Origin: Brachionus koreanus
Lineage: Eukaryota; Rotifera; Eurotatoria; Ploima; Brachionidae
Assembly (NCBI GenBank): GCA_016987375.1
Contig: PJRA01000216.1
Location: forward strand, 1,527,853 to 1,591,852
Reading direction: 5' to 3'
Length of the DNA stretch: 64,000 bases
Positions within the stretch are counted from its first letter, which is position 1. Every line of letters begins with the position of its first letter. The notes beneath the pieces were generated by a model. The model ran no database searches. It saw nothing but the letters and a program-made list of their open reading frames with translations, and was not told where the DNA came from. Shown piece after piece: positions 12,781-24,184 of this stretch. The translations under genes were made by a program, and so were the position numbers.

Positions 12781-15595
12781 TGGTTCATTTCATCAAAAAG
12801 CACTCATAAGTTTTTTTTTATTGTTTAAAAACAATTCAGATAAAGCACCAAAAGTATGGTTGTTTAAAATTCTTGTGAGAAAAAAATATTCAAATAATTG
12901 CTTAACAACGTTTTACTTGAAAGTAAAATTAAAAAACTTTCTAATTGAAATATGTATAAAGCTGCTCTCGGTTTATTTAAAATTGGGATTACTCTTTGAA
13001 GTTAGATTTAATAGCTTTAAGTAAGCCCTGTTTGAGTTGACATTCTTGCTGTTTTTGTTTGTCAAACGGAATAATAAACTTAGGAATTATATGAAAAACA
13101 ATCTAACATTCATCAAGGAGAAAACTTTGTTTAACTTTTACAGGTAATTTTTTCCGTAAAATCTTGGTATATATACGATTATTTTTTCAACTTTGAAGCC
13201 TTTTAGCTATCCTTTATTTATCAGAAAAATCTATGTTTAGCTTTTAACGATAAGAAAATTTTTCATTTTCTCAGTATTTTTACATTTGAAAAACAATTAA
13301 ATTTTAAAAAAAAATTGAAAAATTTATTTATAAATATTAACTAAAGAAATTTATAAATTAAAAATTCTGAATTATTTTTTTAAATTAAATCAATTTCTTA
13401 TAAAATATAAGATTGAACTTTTTCTAATTTTTTTAAAATCATACTGCATTACTTTTTCATTGCAATGTCTAAAATGATTCGACTCAAGTTATCTCTTTTG
13501 GCGTTTGACGCATTGAATCGGCTCCATTTTTGCCTCAATGCCAGTTATTTCTTTTGGATAGAAAATTCTTAATATTTAATGCTTAAATTTAAAGTAAAAT
13601 TTTTGGAAACATCAAAACACTCGCAATTTTATTTTACTTCTTATTTTTAAGCAATAGAATAGAAAAATTTAAAAACAAATTTTGAATCTTAAATTAGAAA
13701 TTCAATAATTTTAAAAATTAAAATTAATACACATTAATTATATTAAGTATATAAAATTAACTATTGTTTTGTAAAATTGTGTGTAAAAATGATTAAAATT
13801 TTAAACAATTAAATTTTTATTTGATTTTTAAGTTTTTCTTGTTCATTTTTAAATTTCATATGAGATCAGACTTTTGGATTTTTGATATGTTATATATTTA
13901 TTGATAAAAGGTAATTTATTCAGCGTATTATTGTATTTTTATTTTAAAAAATATTTCAAAAATGAAATGCAATAAGGTTGTGTATATAAAATTTATGAGC
14001 AAAAAAGCACATTGAAATTTTTAAAATTTTTTTTTTGATAAAGTTTGAAATCAGCCAGAACCTAAGAGGATTATTCAGAAGAGAAAAATCAAAGAACACA
14101 AGTCTACATATCTAGTACGCAGAATTACCTTCCAAAATTTGTGGTTGATGCAAAGAATTTGAATACCCTTAAAACCAGCCTAAATAGTTGGTTTCATGGA
14201 AACAAGAGCTGATACGCACTATTTACCCTTCATCTAAATTAATAAAAACAGCTTAACAAGTTTAACAGAAAAAAGACTTCGATCTAAGAATTCAAGTAAA
14301 CTCCTGACTAATTAGATAATAGATTAAATTAGTATTTTCCTAATTTTTTTAATAAAATAAATCAAATCAAATTAAAAAAGCGTAAAAAAAAAAGAAATTA
14401 CAGAATATTTTTATCAAAAATAGTCTATTTTTATGAAATAAAATAAAATAAAATTAATCTTATTAAAATATTTATTTATATTAATTTAATAATTTAGATT
14501 TATTTTTAAAAAAAAAAAATTAGCAGTGAGGAAAATTATAAAACTATAATTAACAAAATAAATCAAAGTTTGTCAAAAATTTAAGTCAATTTTGAATTTG
14601 AAAGATAAATAAAATAAAAGATGCTTTATAACAGAAAAGGATTAAAATTCCTTTAAGTAGTTGATTATTTTTAAATAAGGTCTGAACCAAATAAACTTAA
14701 GCAAAGAAATGAAATGGTTTACTGTTTAAACGTTTAAATTCTAGACAGATGCTTCAACATAGATTTTAAATATTGTTTGATAAAAAAAGATAATGTTCTT
14801 GAAAACAATTTAAATATATCATGATAAAAACAATTCATGTTTGAATGCTTTACATTCATTTTGGTTTAAATAACACTGCTCTATTTTAAAAGTAAATTTA
14901 AAAATTTCTATTATAATAAAATTTTACATAACTTTTTTTACAAGTATTTTCAAAAAAAATTTTAAAAATTTAAATTTAAATTTGTTAATGCATTTTAACA
15001 ATTGATAATCTATCCTTTTCTAAATTCTAATCCATATTTGACACAAAAGAAAAATCTTTATCAAAAGCTTTTTTGTAAATATAAAGCTATTTTAAATTTC
15101 TTGCCATTGATACTTATTTGAATTGATTTTGTACAAAATAAAAATTGTTAAACAAATATTTGAACTTAATTTTTAAATTTGGGTCTAATCACGATAGTTG
15201 AAATTTCTAATCTTCAGGAAATAAAATTACTAATGAAGATACACCTTTATTAAAATTAGGATTTAAAGTCTAAATTAAATATCAAAAACAATTTTTTATT
15301 TTAAACCTTGATTTTAATGGGAAAGAAATTAAATGTAACATATTTGTCAAAAATAAAAATTAATTACAGCCAAAGTTATATGTTTCTAGATTTGCCAATT
15401 TTTTGAAACCAATTTTATTTTTTATTTATTATAATATAAAACAAAAAAGAAACACGATAAGTAATTGAAGATTTAAATAAGCAATTAGATAAAAAAAAAA
15501 TTTTATCAAGACCAAAACAATTATAAGTTTTTTAACTTCTATTATAATAATGAAAAAAAAAAGAATGTTTTAATAAAATTTCCAAGTTAGTTAAA
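12781..15595. other. Gene-free stretch with a LINE relic
   Basis: About 2.8 kb. Apart from a decayed retrotransposon fragment near 14100-14211, only AT-rich sequence with short A/T runs is seen. The final part is the presumed promoter of the first C1GALT1-like gene. Confidence 0.5.
14100..14211 (+). mobile_element. Decayed non-LTR retrotransposon 3' coding relic
   Basis: The stretch 14120-14211 translates to NYLPKFVVDAKNLNTLKTSL and ends at TGA. This matches the pattern W-N-x-L-P..VV-x-A..LN-x-FK..L seen at the extreme C-terminus of many CR1/L2/jockey-type LINE reverse transcriptase proteins. Upstream frames are disrupted by stops and shifts. Only the tail can be supported, so the clade is uncertain. 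Confidence 0.45.
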
Positions 15596-16636
15596 ATGGG
15601 TTTGAAGCAAAAAACACTGGTTAGCTTAATATTTTTTCTTGGGATAATATTATACATCACATATAAAATAACAGTAAATAGGACCTATTTTGACATTATT
15701 AGTTATCATTTTAAATATTTTAATGAATCGAATAATACCATCAATTTATCAGAACAGCCCAGAATATTTTGTTTATTATTAACGTCAAAAAAAAATTTTC
15801 AAACTAAAGCAAAAGTACTTTACGATGTTTGGGCAAACAAATGTGATAATTTAAGGTTTTTGTCTTTAAAACCTGACGAATTAGCTCAAAATATTACAAA
15901 TACTCAATCACTAGATGAAAGATATAAAGAAAGTTGGTTGGAACCTACGGGACTTAAAGAAGACAGCTATGATAAATTGACGAACAAAATGAATCTTTCG
16001 TTAAAGCAAATTTATAAAATTGATCCGAATTATGATTGGTATCTAAAAGCAGATGATGACACGTTTATTTTCATAGATAACCTAAGAAAATTTTTGAGTG
16101 ATAAAAATTCATCTGACCCAGTTACTTATGGATACGACTTTAAAGTGCTTGTTGACAATGGATATCATTCTGGAGGTGCAGGTTATCTATTAAGTAAAGA
16201 AGCTTTAAAAAGAATCGGTTCGAAATTAGAGGAAAATTTTGAATTCTGTCCCAATTCTGGTATTGAAGATGTTGATGTTGCCAAATGTTTAAGGAATTTA
16301 GGTGTATATCCAAAGCCTTCTATAGATGAGCAAGGTCGAGAAAGATTTCATCCACTGTCTCTTAGCGACCATTTTTCTGGAAATTTTCCACAATGGTTAC
16401 ATCAATATTCAAAAAATCCATTAAAAAAGGTAAAATTTTTTAACGAATTTTAAATTTATTTATTTTCAATTTTAAAGTTTAATTTTTGTTAGGCTATTGA
16501 TTGTTGCAGTGATACTTCCATTTCGTTTCATTATATGTCAAAAGAGGATATGCTAAAAGCAAAATATAGCCTAGAACAAATTGATTCATTTAATTTTACT
16601 TTTAAATCATTTATTCAGCTTTTTAATAAAACTTAA
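15596..16636 (+). CDS. C1GALT1: Core-1 beta-1,3-galactosyltransferase-like, copy 1
   Basis: Two exons, 15596-16429 and 16493-16636, 325 aa. A GT31-family Golgi type II glycosyltransferase. In the family it transfers galactose from UDP-Gal to GalNAc-Ser/Thr, making the T antigen. Residues 9-27 form the signal anchor. Key motifs are YDVWANKCD (about 76-84), WYLKADDDTF with the metal-binding DDD at 153-155, YHSGGAGYLLSKEAL, a GIEDVDVAKCL block, GRERFHPL, and CCSDTSISFHYM encoded by exon 2. These match C1GALT1 closely. Length is slightly under the usual 360 or so, mainly from a short stem. A second intact paralogue lies 4 kb downstream in the same orientation and a broken copy lies between, so this is a tandem cluster. 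Which paralogue carries classic core-1 activity cannot be told. Confidence 0.88.
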
Positions 16637-17867
16637 ATTTTAACTTGGTTTAACTTTAATTAATTAGAAAAAAGAATTGAATTAAATTATTTATAACATG
16701 AAATAGATGGCAAACGGTAAATGCACAAAAACTGAATTTCTTAGCTTTAACAACCGGTAAAAAAACAAATATTTACTCATCATTTAAAAATCAATTAGAA
16801 ATAATTTAAGTTGCTTTATTCTAAAGTTGGGCGGCGGTCAATTTTGACCGTGAATTGACCGCCCGTTAAAAAACTTTATTTAAAAATCCGACTTTGTAGT
16901 GACATTTTCTTAAATCTAAATAGCACATTTGTCTAGTAAATTTATTCATTTTTGATCATATAAATAAAATTTGAACCTGAATTTTAACAGTATTAGTTGG
17001 CGATTAATAAAAAATACTAGAATTTTACCAAACTTTTTCGGATCGTTTAGTTGCCGGTCGGGCGTTTAACGGTTCTTCAGTTAGCCGGCCACTAAAGGTC
17101 GGCCAATCATTTAGCTTGGGCTTGACCGGTTAGTCCCGGTTAGTGTTCGTTAAGTCGACCGGCCGTAATTTGGCCGTTTAGTACTTTATTTTAAAATTTG
17201 AATTTTTATTTTAATTTCCTAATTTTTTTAATTTCAAGGCTATTCAACAGGCTAGTGCGCTTGTCTAATAGGCTGATTAACACTAGATTAATTTAAATTG
17301 TATAAAGAAGTCAATTTCTTTAATAGTTAAAATAATAGCTTTGACTAATTTAGAAAAATTAAACATTGAAAAAAAATCATTTAAAAATCAATTCGAAATA
17401 ATTCAAATTGGTTTGTTTTGAAAATTTGAATTTTTATTTAAATCATATTTTTGGATTAATTTATTAACTATCTTAAATTTTAGATTCAAAATTTTAGTTG
17501 AAAATATTAATTCGAATATTTTGGGGCTTATAAATACAAATAAAAATTCAGTGATGTTGATTAGAATGACTAGCAGGAAAAGAACTTAAAATTTCAAATT
17601 TAAACAAAAAAAATTTATAAAAGTTTTTCTATTTGAATTTATTTTAAACTTTGTATTTAATCGTTATTAGGTCTTGAGAAAACATATCCATCCGACCATC
17701 AATAGTCACCACCGGTTCTCATTTTGAATTAAAATTTAAAATTAATTTGAACAAGTAAATAGTATTATTATTAATAAATAAATTTAAGACCAAATTAGAA
17801 AAGTTATCATTCTTAATTAATTTCAAATAATAATTCTTTAGAATAATTCTATTCTATAAAAAATTTT
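16637..17867. other. Spacer with GC-richer repeat island
   Basis: No gene seen. It contains a GC-richer island (about 16825-17185) flanked by related AT-rich segments, described separately. Further on is plain AT-rich sequence up to the tRNA-like element. Confidence 0.5.
16780..17430. repeat. GC-rich CCGG-bearing island between related flanks
   Basis: Near 16829-16865 lies an imperfect palindrome built from GGGCGG, GGTCAATTTTGACC and GACCGCCC. From about 17040 to 17180 short words rich in CCGG, GGTTAGT and GGCCG recur in both orientations. The AT-rich segment near 16780-16820 (catttaaaaatcaattagaa...) reappears at about 17377-17420, and a ttgaatttttatttt segment also occurs twice (about 17200 and 17427). 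This suggests a repeat unit of about 600 bp or an inserted element between duplicated flanks. No coding capacity seen; class undetermined. Confidence 0.45.
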
Positions 17868-18250
17868 GCCCGTATAGCTTAAAGGTTTGTACGCTAGTCA
17901 TACAAGCAGAGGATCGAGAGTTCAAAACCTGCTGAGTGTGAAAAAATCTTCAAAATATTTCTGCGATACAGGGCGCATGTTTAAATGGGTGACCGGTTTT
18001 GACTGGGTAATAACTATAGTGTAGATGATCAAATCGATTCAGTAGCCCCTGAGTTAGATCGGAGTTGATGCTCAAAAAGGTACTTGAAAATGAGATGAGC
18101 GCCTCCCCATTATCCACTAAGGTAGAATAGGGCCAATTATTTATTATAATCTTTAAAATATAAACCATTATGCTATATAATGTTTAGCCATCTATCAGCG
18201 AGTAGTTCGATTCCTCTTTTGTACCATTAATGGCTTTTGAAGCCGAGAAA
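17868..18250 (+). mobile_element. tRNA-derived SINE-like element
   Basis: The segment starting GCCCGTA has a full match to the Pol III A box (TAGCTTAAAGG, 17875-17885). A B-box-like AGTTCAAAACC follows at 17919-17929, with tRNA-like spacing. The putative acceptor and T stems do not pair well, so this is not an intact tRNA gene. The following 300 bp are less AT-rich than the surroundings. They include a second good B-box core (GTTCGATTCC, about 18205-18214), perhaps from a second nested or tandem tRNA-like unit. The boundaries are approximate; no target duplication was identified. Confidence 0.45.
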
Positions 18251-18414
18251 AACTCAATACACCCTTCTTCGTCTCGGTAAGTAAAATATCGTTCCTTAAG
18301 AAAAAAGCTGAAAGATGTTTAGCGTTATCTTGAAGAAATAAACCAAGTTTTCAATTGACTAATGATTGATAATTTATAATTGTCCGGAATAAAATTCTGC
18401 ATTTTTAGCACAAC

Positions 18415-18526
18415 CATCTGGAACCAGCTCAAAGTGTATTACCCGTTGAAAATTCCATCAAATACAAAAAATTACCTTTTTATCAAAGCGTTCTTTTTTA
18501 ACGACTGACTGAGCTGGTTGAGATGG
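18415..18526. repeat. Inverted repeat with 17-18-bp arms
   Basis: CCATCTGGAACCAGCTCA (18415-18432) is nearly the reverse complement of TGAGCTGGTTGAGATGG (18510-18526), with a central perfect AACCAGCTCA/TGAGCTGGTT pair. The 77-bp spacer does not continue the pairing. It could be the end of a small foldback element or a hairpin transcript; no coding seen. Confidence 0.5.
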
Positions 18527-19191
18527 ACCCAGCCTTAATTTTTAATATCATTATTTTGAAAATATGCTTTCTACTTCTCATCAAAATGAATAATGATCGG
18601 TATGAAAACGGTTTAACTAGATGATTTTTTTGAGTAGTTTCCTACAAATTTCAATGTTTCATTAACAAAATCTGTCAAATCATGAGGAGAAACTAAATAA
18701 TGTCTGTTAGCTTTGTTAATCAAATTAAAGCTACGTCGATTGTGATGTGTAGAGATAATTTAAAAAACTAAACTAGACAATTTCACCTTCAACTAAATAT
18801 TTGACAAGTTGCTCCTGTTGTTGATCTTTTTTTCTAAAATAAACGTAGCAATACCAAAATTTAAAATTTTTCATTTAATAAAATTTTTTGCAATTAAATA
18901 AACCAAGTGTTAAATATATCATTTGAAAAGCATTCAAGTCTGTTTATTTTAACATATAAATAACTTATATATTTATAATTAAAAATATGCTAAAATCAAA
19001 AATATCAAATCTTTTTTAAAAACCCAAAATATTGTGACTCAACATGATTTTAAACTCATGAAAAATTGAATAAAATAATACCATTTTATTTCTTTTGTTA
19101 CCTAATAAATAATGTTTCTAAATGAAGAATCTTATTTAAAGATATTTAAAGTTCGCAATTTATTCTATATAGACACATTTTTGAAGACTTA

Positions 19192-19517
19192 TTTTCGAGG
19201 GCATTGTGAATTTTGGAACAAAAAACAAAAACAAAAATTTAAAATTAAAATAACTTTTTTTCTATGGGTCTAAAAATCGTTCTGCAAAATGTATCAGCTA
19301 ATACAAAGTATGTATCACTCAAATTTAGTCCGTGCNNNNNNNNNNNNNTGCACAATTGCAGAGTTTTACACAGACTTAATTTGGGTGATACAAGCCTGGT
19401 TCCAGCTGATTAATTTTGCTGAACGATTTTTACACCCTTAGAAAAAAAGTAATTTTAATTTTAAATTTTTGTTTTTGTTTTTGTTTTTTGTCCCAAAATT
19501 CACAATGCCTTTTCAAG
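19192..19517. mobile_element. MITE with 8-bp target duplication, interrupted by an N gap
   Basis: The element spans 19200-19509 and has long terminal inverted repeats: left end GGCATTGTGAATTTTGG, right end the reverse complement. Similarity of the arms runs inward for about 130 bp, with some differences. It is flanked by ttttcgag (19192-19199) and ttttcaag (19510-19517), an 8-bp target-site duplication with one change. The 13-N gap at 19336-19348 sits at the hairpin tip, probably because the foldback defeated assembly. No transposase is encoded. Ends beginning GG with an 8-bp duplication would fit Merlin; hAT or P-type elements also make 8-bp duplications. The end sequence resembles that of the element at 34022-34374. 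Confidence 0.8.
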
Positions 19518-19520
19518 AAA

Positions 19521-20406
19521 ATTAAAAACTAAGTTTCAGAAATATTCCTATTTACAGAATGACAAGGTGTATTCAAGATGCTTTTGTAATTCATAAATTG
19601 TTTTTTGAGGTTGATATAAATACTTTTTTTACTTTTCTAAAAATATTTAATCTCAAAAGAAATCTAAAATATAAATCTATTGCTCCTAAAAATTTTGGAT
19701 ATCAGCTTCTTCCTTTTGATAGTAAATATTTTTATTATTAAAGCGATTGATTTTATTTTTGAATAGATCGGTTAACAGAAGTCTATTAAAGCTAAATAGC
19801 TGATCTTTTGATTAGGCGACAAAAGTACAAATAAAAAATCAAATCTAAATTCTAAAAAATCTCGAGACATTATAAAGTATAAAAATAACATAAGACTCTT
19901 CAACTATTTTCCTGAATTGGCATGAGGCAAAGTTAGTAATTAAAAAAGTTTTTTAAATTTACGGTTATTAAATAGGACGTATCTTAACTCAATTAAGAAC
20001 TAAGTTTTTTAAAAAAGTCAGTTTTAATATAAAAAGGAAAACTTTTTAAATTATAATTTTTTTAAAATTAACAAAGATTTTACTTTTGAAATTAAGCATC
20101 CTAAAAATATTTCTCTAGTTAAATTTTAATTTTGATTTATCTTTTAATATGCGTTGTAAATTAAAATCTGTTTTACTTTAAGAAAATATCTTTCCAAGTT
20201 GAGGGGAGAATTAAAAGGAGGTTGTTGTTTTCAATTTTATAGAAAAATGCTTTTCATGTCTGTTAATCAAAATCCCTATTCTTTTAATTTCATTGTTTTA
20301 TATTTTTTACATTTTAAAGGGCTTTAATTTTTGTAGTGATAGTACTACATCATTTTACTTTTTGAGACCGATTGAAAAAACTGGACAAAAATTAATTGAA
20401 TTTTAA
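19521..20406 (+). pseudogene. Broken C1GALT1-like copy between the two intact genes
   Basis: Two coding relics in the same order as in the intact paralogues. Around 19526-19640 the frame reads RMTRCIQDAFV and VDINTF, which can be aligned with the EDVDVAKCLRNLGV / GRERFHPL region, but the catalytic and SGGAGY parts are missing. At 20320-20406, after an acceptor-like ttttaaag, the frame GFNFCSDSTTSFYF...stop matches exon 2 of the neighbours (CCSDTSISFHYM, CCSDESITFHYM). The two relics are about 680 bp apart, against introns of 50-65 bp in the intact genes. A MITE ends at 19509, immediately upstream of the first relic, so it may have split or removed the 5' part. The second relic is more convincing than the first. 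Confidence 0.5.
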
Positions 20407-20662
20407 ATATTTTTGACTAAATTTTTCGAATTTTATGACAAACATTAAAAAAAACAATTTGTTTTTCTATTAAAAATAATTGAATAAATTAAATCAATAA
20501 TTACCAAAATTGTTTAGATAATTTTAAAAAGACTTGTTTTGCAAAAATAGTATGTTGGCAAGTTAAATTATAATTTTCGAGATATTTATGGTTGAGTAAT
20601 TTGTTAGTATTGGATTTTTAAATTTAGATTTTAGATAAATATTTTCATTTTTTATCTAATAA

Positions 20663-21710
20663 ATGTTGTTTCAAAGGAAATTAATTCAAAATATTAAAAA
20701 AAATTCCAAATTCTTTTATTTTTTAATTTTTATATATTTTTGTCTTTTATTTTTTTCAATTGGTTTTCTAGCTTTATTTAATAAAAATGATAATAAACCT
20801 GGGCAAAATTTTAGTCAAAATATTCGTGTATTTTGCCTCATATTTACTTATGATCAAAAAATAGCAACAAGATCAGTTATGGTCTATAATACTTGGGCAC
20901 AGAGATGCGATGAGTTTAAATTTTTTTTAAAAATAACGCCAAATTTTAATTTTAAAAACAACAAAGTTATTCTAGACGGAATTGATATTGACCTTCCAGC
21001 TAACAGCTTCATAGATCCTGGAATAGAAAAAGAAAATTATAGAAAATTGACAGACAAAACATATCGTTCTTTAATTTATGTAAAAAATCATTTTGGTAAT
21101 TTTGATTGGTATTTAAAAGCAGATGACGACACATATGTTTTTATCGATAATTTGAGAAAATTTGTCAAAAACAAAAATGCTTCAGAACCGATTACTTTTG
21201 GTTTCGATTTTAAACGCTATGTTAATGAAGGCTATCATTCGGGAGGAGCAGGTTATTTAATGAGTAATGAAGCTGTCAAGCGTTTAGCGATTAAACTGGA
21301 AAAAAACTATTCTTCATGCCCGAATAGAGGAGTAGAAGATGTTGACATAGCTGCTTGTTTTAGATCAGTTGAAGTTCATCCAGGATTTTCTCGAGATTTT
21401 CTTGGAAAAGAGCGATTCCATCCATTGCCAATTAAGAGTCTCTACTATGGGAGATTTCCAAAATGGTTTTTGAAATATTCTGCTCAAGCTCCAGCAAAAG
21501 TATCTTAAATTAAAAAAAATTTATTTGTAATCGCAAATTTTATTTTAAAAGGGTTTAAAATGCTGTAGTGATGAATCGATCACTTTTCACTATATGAAAC
21601 CTGTTGACCAATATCGAATACACGCGCTTGTTCAGCAGTTTGAAAAGTATCCACCAAACTGTAAACGAAAATTAAGATTCATAGATATTGTGCATGAAAT
21701 TTTAGGCTAA
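20663..21710 (+). CDS. C1GALT1: Core-1 beta-1,3-galactosyltransferase-like, copy 2
   Basis: Two exons, 20663-21499 and 21552-21710, 331 aa; the intron sits at the same place as in copy 1. Predicted type II Golgi membrane enzyme of the GT31 family. A basic N-terminus and a strong hydrophobic anchor at about 17-40 are followed by a short stem. Motifs: YNTWAQRCDEF, WYLKADDDTYVF with DDD at 154-156, YHSGGAGYLMSNEAV, GVEDVDIAACF, GKERFHPL and, in exon 2, CCSDESITFHYM. The C-terminus extends some 35 residues beyond that motif, as in typical C1GALT1 proteins. Identity to copy 1 is clear but moderate, so the duplication is not recent. Acceptor specificity of the two copies may differ. Confidence 0.88.
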
Positions 21711-22976
21711 TTTTTTAATATATATATAGGAGAATGTTAAAATAAAGCTGCTAGTAATATAATTTTAAGAATTTTTAAATTTAATTTGGAGAAATTTTTA
21801 AGAATAAATTAAGTTCTTAATTAAACCAAAAAATATTTTTTTTGTTTTATTCATTTTAGATAGAAAATTTTAAAACTCAATAACCCGAGAGAATTTTTCA
21901 ATCCTTTGGGCTACCAATTACTTATTTCCTAATATTTGAAAATAAGCATATTTTGCAACAAAATTAATTTATTTTAAAATTTTTTTATTCTAAATTTCTG
22001 ATTGACAAAAAAAATTCTCAAAAATTAATATATTTATTTATTTAACTAAAACCAAAGAAAAGATGTAACATAAATTTGCCGCAAAAACTTTCTTCTGGTT
22101 TTGAGTATTAAATTTTTTTTAAGAGTAGACATATTTACCTAAAAAATTAATTCTATACTATGCATCTTCAAAAATGATTACAGAAATAGAGATACCAAAT
22201 TTTTAAATAGAAGACAACTAAATTCTTTTATTAATAATATCTTTATTTTTCGAAAAATTTTTTTTTTCAAATTGACATTGATATGAAGTTTGTCTTCTAT
22301 AATTTTTGTTGTATGAAATTTTCTTTTTTCTCTAAGAAAAACTAACCAAGTTACCCATTTTATAAAAATTTTAAGTGAAACATACTCAGTTGTATCTTTT
22401 TTGCCAAGAACAAGATTTTCAAAAATTTCTTTTTATAGGGAAATCAAATCAATAATCGATTAAAATTTTAACGTAATATTGCTCGATTTTTAAGACATGT
22501 TATTTTATGGCATAATGCACAATAATCACAGGTTAAAAATTCTCAAGTGTTATTTATATTTTATTTTTTGTTTTTTTCTTGCATGATAAAAAATTTTCTA
22601 AGTAAAAATGGTGAAACCAATATCATTAAATAATATCTTGCACTTTTTTGCAGTGTATTTTTTAAATATTTTAATTTCGTAAATTTTAATTTAATTTCCG
22701 AAAATAAAATCCGTTACTTTATCTGCTAATTACAAAGCAATATCAAAAATATCAAAATTTTTAATTGTAGAATATCTTATTAAAAATATTGTATAACTGA
22801 ACCGAAAAATATTAAAACTTATCTCTTTTTTTGATTGTAAAGCTGGTACATATACACATGCTACAAGTTTCATATAGTATGAAATTTATAAAAATGTAAA
22901 AAAAATTCAATTTTTACTTAGACTGTTAAATTAGAGAAAGATATTTTAACCGAAAATGATTCTTCAATTAATTCAA

Positions 22977-23020
22977 ATAAAAATAAAAATAAATAATAAA
23001 ATAAAAATAAATAATAAAAT
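22977..23020. repeat. AAATA-type simple repeat
   Basis: Tandem aaataaaaataaataataaaa-type units over about 44 bp, low-complexity microsatellite. Confidence 0.7.
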
Positions 23021-24004
23021 TTTCATTCTTACAGTTTTTAATTTTCTTTATTACTAAATTTTACAGAGATATTTAAGAAAAAATCCTAAAATTCAAAATT
23101 TTTGTTTTATCTATTGCCTCATATCCTTTGATTTTTTTAAACACTGATAAAGATAAAATTCTAATCAAAATGACATGGAAAAAACAAAAAACTGACTCAT
23201 TTTCAATTCTTTTTTTTATTTTATATTTTCACTGTAAAATATATGTTGCATAAAAAATGGATTTATGAATTTATTTCGCGAAAAGGTTAAATATTGGTAA
23301 TTGGGTCTAATGGGTTAGCTGGGTGAACTATTTAGCCCACGAATTCATCCTATTAATGATCACCAGCTTGTTAGTTTAAAGATGATTAGATTTTTTTTTA
23401 ATTGAATCTTAACTTCAGATAAATTAGCAGTCTAATTAGGTTGGTTTGAATCAAAATTTTCTAGGAAAAAATTAAAATTTGATTAAATCTCAATAATGGC
23501 CCCAGGAGTTTTTTGAACTAGAAATTCACCCCAAAGATGAATAGCAAATATCAATCAAAACGAGTATTTTATTCCATAGATCCTAAATTTTATAATTATT
23601 CAAAAAATTTAAAGACATGTGATGTAAATTAGAAAATAAAACACTATACAAAAGTTGTCACACGCTTTACACAATAAATGCCACATATTACAATATATTT
23701 TAATACAAGTCATTTTTTTTAAAAAATAAAAATTCATTTAAAAATATTTATTCATTTATTTTATATAAAATTAAAATCAATCTAGCTATCAAATTTTAAT
23801 TTCTTTAATTTTTTTATCATAAATAACCACTCTAAAATATAACACAAATAAACTCGATTACACTTAAATATTTTTTTAAAGCAATTTAAAGTAGTCTAAT
23901 CATCCAAATATAATCCAATCTGTTTAAAACTAAGTTTTGTTTTATCATGCATATAAAATCCAGTCAGATTAAAAGAAATAAAATAAAAAGATATGTATAT
24001 ATTC

Positions 24005-24022
24005 ATATATATATATATATAT
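24005..24022. repeat. TA dinucleotide microsatellite
   Basis: Run of about nine AT units, lying roughly 160 bp beyond the stop codon of the Rho GTPase gene. Confidence 0.8.
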
Positions 24023-24184
24023 AACCTAACATACAAAAAACAAAGTAGATTAAGTGTACGAATAATTAAACGTTTTATATACAAGATTATCTATCTTGTA
24101 AAAGTACACTTGTAAAAGTACTTTTAAACTCGGAAGAAATTTTATCATTTGATTAAAAATTGATCAAATTTGATCGACTTTTTG

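Larger units (their letters stand above)
21711..24184. other. AT-rich spacer with simple repeats
   Basis: About 2.5 kb with no gene. It holds an AAATA-type simple repeat (about 22977-23020) and a TA tract (about 24005-24022). Both ends must contain the 3' regions of converging genes (C1GALT1 copy 2 and the Rho GTPase). Confidence 0.5.

Noticed and set aside
17950..18168. 72-codon minus frame in the SINE-like block
   Set aside because: It lies in repeat-like sequence with Pol III promoter features; no protein family recognised.
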